Assembly (NCBI RefSeq): GCF_001653565.1
Contig: NZ_LYPB01000080.1
Location: 11,617-75,616, forward strand
DNA: 64,000 nt
DNA from: Paenibacillus oryzisoli
GTDB lineage: Bacteria; Bacillota; Bacilli; Paenibacillales; NBRC-103111
Reading direction: 5' to 3'
In this document: positions 36,001 through 44,427 of the stretch, piece by piece
Layout of the letters: each line of letters begins with the position of its first letter
How positions within the stretch are numbered: the first letter of the stretch is position 1
Notes under the pieces: model-generated
What the model saw: the letters and a program-made list of their open reading frames with translations, nothing else
The model's database searches: none
Told to the model about the DNA's origin: nothing
Made by a program: the position numbers and the translations under genes

Positions 36001-38206
36001 TGGATACACGAATTTGATCACGAATGCCGTTGAAGGCCATCCCAGCGAGAGCATGGTGATGAAAGATCTGTTTGCGGCAGGTGTCGCGGTTTATGATGAG
36101 GATACCGAAATTTACAATAAAGCTGCGGAACCCATCTTCAACAAATATGCTCCTGTACGTAATTTCTGGTATGAATCTGGCATGCATCATCAAGGTGACT
36201 CTTATGGCATGCAAGGGCGATATGAGCCGGAGCTCTATTCGCAGATCATTATGCGACGTATGGGACATGAGGATATATTTTCAGAAAAGCAAGGGGAAGT
36301 TCTGATGAGAGCTATCTACACTCGCCGGCCAGATGGACAGCTGCTGCGGGATGGGGATTCGTATCAAGACCTCTATACACTTCCGAATACGACTTGGAAA
36401 TATCAGAGTCAATCGATGCTTGCAGCTTCTCAGTACGATAATCCGTACATTCGGGATATGTTCCTCAAAGAATATGTGCCGGGAACGATTGATCCCGTTA
36501 TGGAGATGCTGCTTTTACCTCAAAATCTAGTAAGCCGCCCTGTTGATGAATTGCCGCTTACCAAATATTTCGGATCGCCGATGGGCTCGATGGTGGCGCG
36601 CACAGGATGGGATAACCCAGTCGCTATTAACAAAAATTCACCATCTGTCGTTGCCGAGATGAAAATCGGCGGTTATTGGTTCGGGAATCATCAGCATTTG
36701 GATATGGGCAGCTTTCAGCTGTATTACCAGGGAGCACTTGCGGTGGACAGCGGCATGTATCGAGGTGTGCTAACGCCTGGAGCGCAAGTTACGCAAGATT
36801 ATATGAGCGCGCATGACCGCAATTATTATAAAAGAACGATTGCTCATAATTCAATGCTTGTGTACGATCCATCTGAAGTTCCTAGCTATCGGGGACAACT
36901 GCTGGACAATGACGGCGGGCAGCGCTGGGCGAATAGTACTTACGCTGAAGCCAAATCGCTTGATGAGCTCGTGAGCAAGGATTACAACAGAGCGAAGGTA
37001 ACGGGGCAAGAGTATGGAGCCGACCCCCTTGCACCTGAGTACAGCTACATCAAGGGAGATTTGACGCAGGCTTACTCGGATAAAGTGAAGCAATTCGAAC
37101 GCTCGATGATGTTTCTTAATTTGAAAGACAGTACGCATCCGGCCGCTATGGTTGTCTTCGATAAAGTGGTATCGGCGGAGGGCAACTTCAATAAATATTG
37201 GCTGCTTCATAGTATGGAGAAGCCTGTAGTGAACGGTTCAACTGCAACTATGTCAACGAATGCAAATGGTTATTCTGGCAAGCTGGTCAATGAAACACTG
37301 CTGCCGTTGAACCCTTCCGTGAAAGCGGTTGGCGAACACGATTATAACTTTGAGGGGTTCGGCAAGAACTATGACCAATGGCCATATGTGGCTACGGGTC
37401 AACCAGCAGGTCAGGATACGACTGAGCAAGGAGCATATCGTGTTGAGGTTACACCGACAATTAAAGCGGAAACGGACTATTTCCTCAATGTCATGCAGGT
37501 GATGGATAGCGGAGAAACAGTGACGTTGCCTAGCCAACGGTTAGAGTCAGAACTCATGACCGGCGCGCAGATTGCGGATCGTGCGGTTTGGTTCAGTAAA
37601 AGTGGCAACAGGTTAAATGAAACGGTAACACTATCCACATATGGCTCGCAAACGGACATGATGTTGACTGTGGCCGATTTGCAGCAGGGAACATGGCGAA
37701 TTTCCAAAACGGGTCAACCTGATCAATTTGGCGAAGTAAGCGATGAAGGCGGCGTGTTGGCCTTCCATGCAGCAGCGGGCAGCTATACGCTCGCACCTAT
37801 GGGCATGATCGACAATGTCGCACCATCTACAAGAGCAATTATTTATGGAGATGGGGGAGTAGGGACGTATAACAACCATGCTGTAACAGTAAAATTCGAA
37901 GCGACTGATCGTATTTCTGGTGTAAAGAAAACAGAATACAGTTTAAACAGCGGAGCTTGGACTACGGTAACTGACTCCGTATATGTAAGCGGCAACGGGA
38001 TCCACACGATCGACTATCGCTCCGAGGATAACGCTGGACATATCGAGTTAACGAAGCATGCTATCATTGCGGTTGATACAATCAAACCAACAATCGCATG
38101 GAGTGGCGTCACCGGAGGCGGTGCTTACAGCAATGCTGTCACTCCTTCAGCAGTGGCAACCGATGAATTAAGCGGCATTGCCAGTGTAACCTACAAGTTG
38201 GATTGA
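33095..38206 (+). CDS. giant secreted heparinase II/III-like multidomain protein (cut by TGA)
   Basis: 1703 residues to the TGA. A signal peptide ending near VSAAEA is followed by a CBM-like jelly roll (~30-165), a concanavalin-like region (~170-385), three carboxypeptidase-regulatory-like repeats (~395-670, each with SGxxVxLYxxxD), the start of the lyase part (NVHPRLYLREGDKQGI), an inserted F5/8C discoidin domain (~735-860) and an alpha/alpha toroid. A heparinase II/III-type beta region with GNHQHLDMGSF (~1195) and Ig-like domains (~1570-1703) end it. It probably cleaves an acidic polysaccharide outside the cell. The frame continues past the TGA into cohesin-FIVAR-dockerin modules, so the intact gene would encode 2024 residues. 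ATG 33095 has AAAGGTG. Confidence 0.85.
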   Translation: MKKLLSLLLVFVLLIGFIPVFSGTVSAAEAELTNGGFEDGLTGWTQTVGTTGVTVSREQKVSGTSSLKVVDASAGTTVAVESTRFDAVPGNFYTVTGQVYLVSGTTTVNLRFYDGANNVIGTPQLAYVFTPIGAWTGINIAGDAPANAMKWSIYLSTGNSNTGTSYYDDFRVYESAPAVLPFHDTFDNESIGSQPHAYTAYGAGEVAVSDTPGGGNRSLALHDQQASTAGVVATRTIQPVTSGSYEFETRFRYGSDSSVTNQVLAASLKVMGKTAAGVLQPAAQIRIVKAGPAKVVSATAFNDIPNGNGPLASDKWYTIRFAIDLDNKTFDTYMTSDFIQTGTYIKPPAIRVDANTAVIKDQTFSTSGLVSLNNITFETIENTGNIDIDYVKMVRKFSGFVKDAGGTAVSGANVTLYNAGDTGLLNPIGTASTGANGKYVFANSIANGSYILRATKPGFLEVTNPITISASGLGNTDLTMLVDSGYVVLPVNGNVTFAGSGSPISEVEVKLYAVSDTSFLNPIASSVTSVNGSYTLNAITSGSYVLRAVKTGLITVTKPLSVTTAGVGNADLTMSEDPEVKWYTIGGKLFEAGSKSPLSGAVVKLYGDTDLAFATLLGTGTTSSDGSFTINPQVFNGRYRLKAELTGYISTTSPVAVWQSDMTDEVIAMPVKETVSLASMPKPPLNVHPRLYLREGDKQGIKDKMKDPLFQKVWDQVIIKSEAGSYTAKSSGTSQELETYELPSVQQARYVRIVGRGTSQGVWNSLLEAKVYGQKQGSVFTNLPIQSVQWSASNGSDYDGTKSIDGNMSTYWTAEGSGVWVSYDLGSLQDIHAVALAWFRGNIRNAYFDIDVSTDGEQWTRVDLGMGPANVGQLPSVGPNYNKSIREAIEASALRYVVLGDVQQGNKAISIMKNFLNSIIFTSPEQYNQIGSTINAIAIVYDWCYDLLSEVDRKAFRDKIKAIANYSEIGYTNLITNAVEGHPSESMVMKDLFAAGVAVYDEDTEIYNKAAEPIFNKYAPVRNFWYESGMHHQGDSYGMQGRYEPELYSQIIMRRMGHEDIFSEKQGEVLMRAIYTRRPDGQLLRDGDSYQDLYTLPNTTWKYQSQSMLAASQYDNPYIRDMFLKEYVPGTIDPVMEMLLLPQNLVSRPVDELPLTKYFGSPMGSMVARTGWDNPVAINKNSPSVVAEMKIGGYWFGNHQHLDMGSFQLYYQGALAVDSGMYRGVLTPGAQVTQDYMSAHDRNYYKRTIAHNSMLVYDPSEVPSYRGQLLDNDGGQRWANSTYAEAKSLDELVSKDYNRAKVTGQEYGADPLAPEYSYIKGDLTQAYSDKVKQFERSMMFLNLKDSTHPAAMVVFDKVVSAEGNFNKYWLLHSMEKPVVNGSTATMSTNANGYSGKLVNETLLPLNPSVKAVGEHDYNFEGFGKNYDQWPYVATGQPAGQDTTEQGAYRVEVTPTIKAETDYFLNVMQVMDSGETVTLPSQRLESELMTGAQIADRAVWFSKSGNRLNETVTLSTYGSQTDMMLTVADLQQGTWRISKTGQPDQFGEVSDEGGVLAFHAAAGSYTLAPMGMIDNVAPSTRAIIYGDGGVGTYNNHAVTVKFEATDRISGVKKTEYSLNSGAWTTVTDSVYVSGNGIHTIDYRSEDNAGHIELTKHAIIAVDTIKPTIAWSGVTGGGAYSNAVTPSAVATDELSGIASVTYKLD
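38204..38206 (+). other. in-frame TGA interrupting the lyase gene
   Basis: The frame reads YKLD, TGA, TAWIAGG and stays open for 320 more codons. The interruption falls within an Ig-like repeat where a Gly (GGA) would fit, so a single G-to-T change explains it. Confidence 0.85.
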
Positions 38207-38302
38207 ACTGCATGGATTGCGGGAGGAACAATCAGCGGATTAGGCAACCATAAGCTGGAAGCCACGGCAACGGATCAAGCCGGTAATTCGGCAATTTCGA
38301 CC

Positions 38303-39169
38303 GTGATGTTTACCATATCGGGTCAAGTGGCTGGTGCGACTTTATCGGCTGTTGGTCCCGTAAAACCTGGCGATTCTTTCACAATTGAACTAGGTGTTCA
38401 GCAAGTAGCCCATGTTTCGGCGCTCGACATAACAGTCCAATATGATAAGAATGTTTTCGACTATGTTGACGCTGTTAGTGATCGTTCAGGAACTGTTATT
38501 GCGGATTCGAATCACGACACAGAAACGGGAACCGTCCGTTACATCATTGCCAATTCGGGTACTTCAGGCGTTATGAATGGCGAAGCCTCCGTTATGCAAA
38601 TGAATTTCCAAGCCAAAGCAGGATTGCCTGACGGCAGCGGCATTATATCTGTCATTAGAGCAGTTGCTGCGGAAGGCAATGGTCAAGAAACAGTTATAGG
38701 TCATTCTTTGCAGACGATAACCATTCTGAATGCAGTTTCGAAAGAAGCATTACTTGCAGCGATTGCACATGCTGAATCCATCAGCAATAGCGCAGTCGAA
38801 GGGATTAACAATGGTCAATTCTTTCCTGGTACGTTGGATTCGATGAGAGGGGCACTCCAATTGGCGATGACTGCAGCACAAGCGGTAGCGGGTAATGCAG
38901 GTGCAACTCAACTCGTCATTACGCAAGCTGTTACAGATTTGGAAGCGGGAATTGCAGCTTTCGAAAGCGGCAAAATTACAGTCAATACTGGGAATGTGAT
39001 TAACAAAGAAACGACAGGCATAACAATTGGTGATATTGCTAATGTGGCATTCAGTCTAGGGACTGATAACACAAGTTCGACATGGAGCTTGCTGGTGGCT
39101 GCGGATGTAAATAGAAACGGTACAATCGACCTGATCGACCTTGCATTCGTGGCGACGCGAATCGAATAG
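38303..39169 (+). CDS. cohesin-FIVAR-dockerin C-terminal segment of the lyase
   Basis: This is the continuation of the lyase frame after the TGA; it is open from 38207, and the first ATG is at 38303. It has a cohesin-like domain (SAVGPVKPGDSFTIELGVQQ, ALDITVQYDKNVFDY), a FIVAR-like helical module (KEALLAAIAHAESISN, TQAVTDLEAGI), and a C-terminal dockerin with a calcium loop AADVNRNGTIDLIDLAFV. No ribosome binding site or signal peptide precedes 38303, so it is unlikely to be made and exported alone. It is best seen as the detached tail of a 2024-residue protein. Confidence 0.7.
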   Translation: MMFTISGQVAGATLSAVGPVKPGDSFTIELGVQQVAHVSALDITVQYDKNVFDYVDAVSDRSGTVIADSNHDTETGTVRYIIANSGTSGVMNGEASVMQMNFQAKAGLPDGSGIISVIRAVAAEGNGQETVIGHSLQTITILNAVSKEALLAAIAHAESISNSAVEGINNGQFFPGTLDSMRGALQLAMTAAQAVAGNAGATQLVITQAVTDLEAGIAAFESGKITVNTGNVINKETTGITIGDIANVAFSLGTDNTSSTWSLLVAADVNRNGTIDLIDLAFVATRIE

Positions 39170-39188
39170 AACGACATGAGGTGAGGAC

Positions 39189-40664
39189 TTGAATTGGAAA
39201 AAGGTAGTGCTGCTAGTAACGGCAACGATGACGTTGCTGGCGGCTATACCGGCTCATGGATCACTCGCAGTTGCTGTAGCTGCGAGCGATCTCCAGGCCG
39301 ATGCCGAGTGGGGTGCTGCCCCCACCGAGCTGCGAGTTGGCGATACAGTTACGCTTGCATTGAAAGGCATGAGGTTGTCGAATTTGATTGCATTCGAAGC
39401 ATTCGTAGAGATAGATCCTGTTCAGCTTGCTCTTGTTGAAGCTAAGGCGGGATGGCATGGATTTGATGCCCTCCAAGAGGAGGGCACAGTCCTTCACTTT
39501 GCCTCAACCCTGTTGGGAAAGCAAGCGGGAGTGAGCGGCATTCGAACGTTAAGCGAATTTAAGTTCAAAATTAAGCAAGCTGGTGATATCACTTTGAAGC
39601 TTAAGAAGATTATTTTCGTTGATTCGAGTTTTCGAAGTGTGGCTATCGAAAAGGATATCGAGTTACACTTGTCCATTGTAAACAGTGGTACGACTACACC
39701 AGAGGCACCGGTAACACCGATACTAACACCGCCAGTATCACCGTCGGTTACACCAGCACCGTCTGCAGTCGTTCCGAACACACAGGTAATGCGCGTAGTT
39801 GTGAACCAGGAAAAAGCGGATGAATATTTACGAATTACCGCTTCCCAGTCTGGGCTGCCGGGTACTTTACGACCAGCAGGTGAACTTGTTGATGTTCAAT
39901 TTACAGCGAATGAGTCAACAGAAATTGTCCTTCCCGTCAAGAATGTAGACAGCAAGGATACCCATATGCTTGGTGTATATTTTTTGGATACAAACAGCCA
40001 TAAGTGGGTGTATGTCGGGGGCAAGCTTGATAAGGATCGCATGGAAATGTCGTTCGAAGCGAAGCAATCTGGGATGTACGCCATTATGGCATACGATCGG
40101 TCTTTCCTTGATGTGTCGGGTCACTGGGCCCGCGCGCTCATTGAACAAATGGCAGCCAAACATATCGCTCAAGGCACAGGCATGGATGCATTTGAGCCGG
40201 ACGCTGCGGTCTCGCGTGCAAGTTTCGCTGCTTTTCTTGTGCGTTCTCTTGGTATGACCTCGCAAGACATGAGTGCTCTTTCTTTTCCTGATGTGAAGGA
40301 GGGGACGTGGTTCTACCCTGTCATCGCAACCGCCATCCATCATGATATTATCGATGGTGATTCGGGGACTATTCGGCCCGAAGAGCCCATTACGAGGGAA
40401 GAAATGATCGTGATGCTGATGCACGCCTATTCGAAAGTACAAGGAAAGGTAGATCCACGGCCAAGTACGGTTGTTGGCTCGCAAGAAAGGGAATCCGCGT
40501 TTGATGATGCTGGAGATATTGCCGCCTGGTCATTGGCAGCGGTGAAGCAGGCCAGGGCACTAGACATCATTGAAGGGGCGGAGTCCAACCGCTTTTTCCC
40601 TAAAGAAAAAGCAACGAGGGCGGAGTCAATGGCTGTCATTTTACGATTATTAGCACATATGTAG
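39189..40664 (+). CDS. S-layer-anchored cohesin protein with three SLH repeats
   Basis: 491 residues. A signal peptide (to about residue 32, AVAVAAS) is followed by a cohesin-like domain (~40-165; TELRVGDTVTLALKGM, FEAFVEIDPVQLALVEA), a Pro/Thr/Val linker (TPEAPVTPILTPPVSPSVTP), a small beta domain and three SLH repeats from ~300 (FLDVSGHWARALIEQM, FPDVKEGTWFYPVIA, FDDAGDIAAWSLAAVK). SLH domains bind pyruvylated secondary wall polymer, so the protein should display its cohesin on the cell surface. It starts at TTG with GAGGTGAGG, 19 bases after the lyase frame ends. It looks like a minimal scaffoldin for the dockerin at the lyase C terminus. Confidence 0.85.
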   Translation: MNWKKVVLLVTATMTLLAAIPAHGSLAVAVAASDLQADAEWGAAPTELRVGDTVTLALKGMRLSNLIAFEAFVEIDPVQLALVEAKAGWHGFDALQEEGTVLHFASTLLGKQAGVSGIRTLSEFKFKIKQAGDITLKLKKIIFVDSSFRSVAIEKDIELHLSIVNSGTTTPEAPVTPILTPPVSPSVTPAPSAVVPNTQVMRVVVNQEKADEYLRITASQSGLPGTLRPAGELVDVQFTANESTEIVLPVKNVDSKDTHMLGVYFLDTNSHKWVYVGGKLDKDRMEMSFEAKQSGMYAIMAYDRSFLDVSGHWARALIEQMAAKHIAQGTGMDAFEPDAAVSRASFAAFLVRSLGMTSQDMSALSFPDVKEGTWFYPVIATAIHHDIIDGDSGTIRPEEPITREEMIVMLMHAYSKVQGKVDPRPSTVVGSQERESAFDDAGDIAAWSLAAVKQARALDIIEGAESNRFFPKEKATRAESMAVILRLLAHM

Positions 40665-40713
40665 GTAAAAAAAGTACCAATTGAATGTCAAACTGCTCAT
40701 CTATGAATCCAAG
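40665..40713. promoter_or_regulatory. shared 49-bp upstream element, copy 2
   Basis: It lies between the SLH gene and the solute-binding lipoprotein gene, 62 bases before the latter's GTG. It matches 32941-32989 at 38 of 49 positions without gaps. No other intergenic region in this window seems to hold it. Confidence 0.65.
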
Positions 40714-40775
40714 TGCTCTTGAAGGATAATAAACGTAAGCGAATACAAGATAACAACTTTGGAAGGTGATGAAAG

Positions 40776-42395
40776 GTGAAAAAATCTTTACTTGTTATAC
40801 TAACGGGGTTATGTGTGTTAACAACAGCGTGTTCAGAGAACAGCAAAACAACAGAGACAAGCAAGCCAGCCCTAAGCAGTGATACGAAAGCAGCGACAGA
40901 AACGACGAAACCAGCCAAACTTAGTCTCCGCTTCATGATTCCGGTCGGAACCGAGTTTGCCAATGCGACATTGCCTGCGGCTGACAAGGACTTTGTCAAA
41001 AAAGCCATCGAAGAGAAATTTAATGTAGATCTGAAGCTCGATTACTTTGTTGGTGGAGAAGATTATAAGAATAAAATGAATGTTCAGCTGGCTGGTGGGG
41101 ATATTCCAGATATTTTCATCGGGGATGCCGCTGCCTCGCAAAAGTATGCGACAGATGGGCTGCTGGCTGACTTGACCACCTATTTCACGCAACAATCGAT
41201 GCCTAATTACTTCAAATGGGTGAAGCAACAGGAGTTGGAGTCGTTCCAAATGAAAGGGATGAACATCAACCGTGGCATTCTACCATTTTTGCGAAATCAA
41301 TATCCAGCTTGGTATGTGCGCCAAGATTGGTTGGAAAAGCTTGGCCTGAAAGCTCCAAAGTCTTACGACGAGATGCTCGAGGTTATGCGTAAATTCACGA
41401 ATGGCGATCCGGACGGAAATGGTAAAAAAGATACTTTTGGTTTCTCGGTTTCGGGTAATGGAGCGAGCGTACCCTTTGATTTCCCAATGTGGCTGGCAAA
41501 CGGATTCGTGGCTGATTTTCAAATCGCCAACAATACGTTCGTCGATAATCGGACTGACCTAGGTGTTCAGAAAGTGATTCAGGATATTATTAATGTGACG
41601 AATGAAGGCATTATTGACCCGGACTGGTTCTTGAGTAAATCACCTGGACATTTGGATAAAGCAGTTCAGAATAAAATAGGCATTTTCTTCAGTGGTACCG
41701 AGAATGTGGCGCTGGAAGGCACTCCGAACAGTGTGCAAGCCCGAACGAAAGCGATTGATCCCAAAGCGAACTGGCAGCCGTTCAATCCGTTCCCGGATAA
41801 ACCAGCAATTTGGAAGAATGGTGTTCCAGAAACATCGGTTATGGCCGGCAAAACGGTAGCCGAGAAAAAGCCGGAAAACATAAAACGATCTTTCGAGATT
41901 TTGAACTGGTTAGCAAGCGAAGACGGATATTTACTGACGCACTATGGGCAAGATGGAAAGCATTATAAGCGGGATGGCAAGAAAATTACACTTGTCCCTG
42001 AAGCCTTTGATGCAGATATTGCGAAAGCGGGCAATTGGCTGGGTATTTATCGATTCTTTACACCAGAAGAGCCGGCTGTTCTCGGTTTTGAGGTTAACGA
42101 TCCACGGGTTTCCCCACGCGACCAAGCGATACTGAAAACGGTGGCTTCATTCCCTAAACATGACGCGCTTCCACCAGTTTCGCTTCAACCTCCACAGGGG
42201 ATGAATATCGGTGATTTGCGTAAGGAAATGAACAAGCTGCATATCAAAATGATCTTTGAAGACAAGAGCGCCGATAAATGGCCGCAATACCGTGAAGAAC
42301 TCATGACAAAGTTCAGTGGAAGAGCCATATTCCAAGGGTACACGGATCAAATCAATTCGGTTATGAAAGATAAAAAACTGAACGATTTCAAGTAA
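40776..42395 (+). CDS. LplA-type extracellular solute-binding lipoprotein
   Basis: A 539-residue lipoprotein with signal peptide and lipobox LTTAC (C19), then a Ser/Thr/Lys-rich linker and a family 1 solute-binding fold. GGDIPDIFIGD and KFTNGDPDGNGKKDTFGFS (the calcium-like DPDGNGKKDT loop) are typical of the LplA/YtcQ group for oligosaccharides. The GTG start has GGAAGGTGATGAAAG upstream. It heads an operon with two permeases; the ATPase is not encoded here and is probably the shared MsmX-type subunit elsewhere. The substrate is likely the product of the upstream lyase; that is inference. Confidence 0.93.
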   Translation: MKKSLLVILTGLCVLTTACSENSKTTETSKPALSSDTKAATETTKPAKLSLRFMIPVGTEFANATLPAADKDFVKKAIEEKFNVDLKLDYFVGGEDYKNKMNVQLAGGDIPDIFIGDAAASQKYATDGLLADLTTYFTQQSMPNYFKWVKQQELESFQMKGMNINRGILPFLRNQYPAWYVRQDWLEKLGLKAPKSYDEMLEVMRKFTNGDPDGNGKKDTFGFSVSGNGASVPFDFPMWLANGFVADFQIANNTFVDNRTDLGVQKVIQDIINVTNEGIIDPDWFLSKSPGHLDKAVQNKIGIFFSGTENVALEGTPNSVQARTKAIDPKANWQPFNPFPDKPAIWKNGVPETSVMAGKTVAEKKPENIKRSFEILNWLASEDGYLLTHYGQDGKHYKRDGKKITLVPEAFDADIAKAGNWLGIYRFFTPEEPAVLGFEVNDPRVSPRDQAILKTVASFPKHDALPPVSLQPPQGMNIGDLRKEMNKLHIKMIFEDKSADKWPQYREELMTKFSGRAIFQGYTDQINSVMKDKKLNDFK

Positions 42396-42473
42396 AATAG
42401 CGGGAAGAAGACCCTGGTGAATTCAGGGTTTTCTTCTTCTCAGAAGCATCTGACAAGAAAGGGAGAAATGGCA

Positions 42474-43436
42474 ATGAACCGAAGTATAACGGCGACGAAG
42501 CAAACGATTGCCACCCCGCGAACGACCGGATTTCGTAAATCACTAAGAAGAATATACCGCAGCAAATGGATGATCATCATGATGATTCCCGGTCTGCTTT
42601 ATTATTTGTTATTTCATTATGTTCCAATGGCGGGAATTCTGATTGCCTTTCAGGATTATAATCTCCTGAAGGGAGTATGGGGGAGCCCTTGGGTAGGATT
42701 AGATAATTTTATGACTGTGTTTAAGTCCCCAGATTTTCCGCTCATTATGAAAAACACGCTGTTAATCAGCGTCTATCGGATTATGTTCAATATGCTGCCG
42801 GATATGTTATTAGCTCTCATGCTTAATGAGATTCGGTCTCCTTGGTTTAAGCGTGTTGTACAGACTATTACGTATGGTCCACACTTTCTATCGTGGATCA
42901 TCGTTTACGGCATTGTATTTTCCTTCTTTGCTCCTGGAGCGGGACTTATTACTACGTTTGTACGAGACATGGGATGGGGAGATCTAAACCTGCTAACGGA
43001 TGCAGACTATTTCCGCCCCTTGTTGATCGTCTCGGATTTGTGGAAAAATATAGGTTTTGGTGCCATTATTTACTTGGCCGCGCTTGCGACGATCAATCAA
43101 GAATTGTATGAAGCTGCTGTCGTGGACGGGGCGGGAAGATGGCGGAAAATGTGGCATATTACGCTGCCCGGCATACGTTCGGTATTCGTTCTGCTGCTTA
43201 TTCTGCGAATGGGGAACATTCTCGATGCAGGTTTCGATCAGGTTTATATATTCCTAAATGCAAGGGTATATGATGTTGGCGATATCATTGATACGTGGGT
43301 CTTCCGACAAGGACTTGAACAGCTAGATTTCAGCCTAGCAGCGGCAACTGGGGTTTTCAAATCGGTTATAGGTTTGGTCTTTATTCTAGGGGCTAACAAA
43401 ATAGCCAAAAAAGTCGGAGGTTCAGGCATATGGTAA
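42474..43436 (+). CDS. LplB-type sugar ABC transporter permease
   Basis: A 320-residue binding-protein-dependent permease with six membrane helices. The EAA cytoplasmic loop is visible as YEAAVVDGAGRWRKMWHITLPGI. The early FHYVPMAGILIAFQDYN segment is typical of LplB/YtcP-type permeases. ATG 42474 is chosen for its spacing to GGGAG; another in-frame ATG is at 42468. It overlaps the next permease by seven bases (ATGGTAA), indicating coupling. Confidence 0.92.
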   Translation: MNRSITATKQTIATPRTTGFRKSLRRIYRSKWMIIMMIPGLLYYLLFHYVPMAGILIAFQDYNLLKGVWGSPWVGLDNFMTVFKSPDFPLIMKNTLLISVYRIMFNMLPDMLLALMLNEIRSPWFKRVVQTITYGPHFLSWIIVYGIVFSFFAPGAGLITTFVRDMGWGDLNLLTDADYFRPLLIVSDLWKNIGFGAIIYLAALATINQELYEAAVVDGAGRWRKMWHITLPGIRSVFVLLLILRMGNILDAGFDQVYIFLNARVYDVGDIIDTWVFRQGLEQLDFSLAAATGVFKSVIGLVFILGANKIAKKVGGSGIW

Positions 43437-44302
43437 CCAAGGTAGATCGCCTTGTCGACATTGTACTTTATACGGTACTGGCATTGTTTGCTTTATCGAC
43501 GTTGTTTCCACTGTATTTCGTGTTTATTATGTCGGTAACACCGTATACGGAGGTTCTGCGTAATGGCGGGTTTATTGTATGGCCGAGTTCGGTTACGCTG
43601 GATGCCTATAAGCAAATATTCGCAAGTAGAAGGATTCCAGACGCTTTACAAATTACGGTTTTCGTCACTGTCGTAGGTACGTTCTTGAATCTGCTTGTGA
43701 CGACGCTGCTTGCCTATCCACTTTCTAAGAAAACTACACCATGGCGGAACGGCATACTGCTCGCGATCATTTTCACCTTGCTGTTTAATGGAGGATTGAT
43801 TCCCACTTATCTCGTCGTAAGGGGACTTGGGTTGTACAACACAGTCTGGGCGCTGATCGTGCCTGGTATGGTATCCACGTTTAATTTTCTCATTATGAAA
43901 ACGTATTTTGAAGGAATTCCACAGGAAGTTGAAGAAGCTGCGCGTGTTGACGGATGCGGCGAATTAGCCACATTATTTCGCATTGTACTTCCACTGTCGG
44001 CTCCCATTATGGCAACGATCGGCCTTTTCTATGGGATCGGTCACTGGAACGAATATTTCAAGGGCATTATGTATGTAACGGAAAAGAGCTTGGCTCCCAT
44101 ACAGGTTGTCTTGCGTAATATGATTCAGACACCAAGCGTGAGTCAAGAGCTATCACTGAACGCGACGAATCTGTCGCAACTACCGCCGGAGACGATCAAG
44201 ATGGCGACTGTAACGGTTGCGATCCTGCCCATTATACTTGTGTATCCGTTTCTGCAGAAGTTCTTTATTAAAGGTGTCATGATTGGTGCGATCAAAGGAT
44301 AG
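43430..44302 (+). CDS. LplC/YtcP-type carbohydrate ABC transporter permease
   Basis: A 290-residue permease with six helices and the EAA loop VEEAARVDGCGELATLFRIVLP. The C terminus KFFIKGVMIGAIKG is a hallmark of this group. It pairs with the upstream LplB-like subunit. CGGAGG precedes the ATG, which overlaps the previous stop. It is followed by a hairpin and then the YesM-type kinase. Confidence 0.93.
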   Translation: MVTKVDRLVDIVLYTVLALFALSTLFPLYFVFIMSVTPYTEVLRNGGFIVWPSSVTLDAYKQIFASRRIPDALQITVFVTVVGTFLNLLVTTLLAYPLSKKTTPWRNGILLAIIFTLLFNGGLIPTYLVVRGLGLYNTVWALIVPGMVSTFNFLIMKTYFEGIPQEVEEAARVDGCGELATLFRIVLPLSAPIMATIGLFYGIGHWNEYFKGIMYVTEKSLAPIQVVLRNMIQTPSVSQELSLNATNLSQLPPETIKMATVTVAILPIILVYPFLQKFFIKGVMIGAIKG

Positions 44303-44312
44303 GGAGATAACG

Positions 44313-44351
44313 GGGCTCGGCAATTCGGAACATTCTGAATTGCCGTAGCCC
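44313..44351 (+). terminator. hairpin after the transporter genes
   Basis: GGGCTcGGCAATTC / GAATTGCCgtAGCCC forms a strong stem but is followed by TATGTG, not a T-run, so it may be an attenuating or mRNA-stabilising hairpin rather than a full terminator. Confidence 0.55.
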
Positions 44352-44427
44352 TATGTGAGTTATATGTTAAAATATGTGTATACGTATTCGGTATAATCCA
44401 CCCTTCCAATCGGAGGTATTGTCACTC

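Noticed and set aside
38204..38206. TGA as selenocysteine
   Set aside because: The residue is in an Ig-like structural repeat where Gly fits, no SECIS-like hairpin was seen right after it, and such a module has no need for a redox residue.
39915..40484. 189-codon minus-strand frame inside the SLH gene
   Set aside because: Antisense shadow of the SLH repeats without start signals or protein-family character.
44313..44351. true terminator separating the transporter from YesM/YesN
   Set aside because: Strong stem but no T-run; kept only as a hairpin, so readthrough into the kinase gene is possible.
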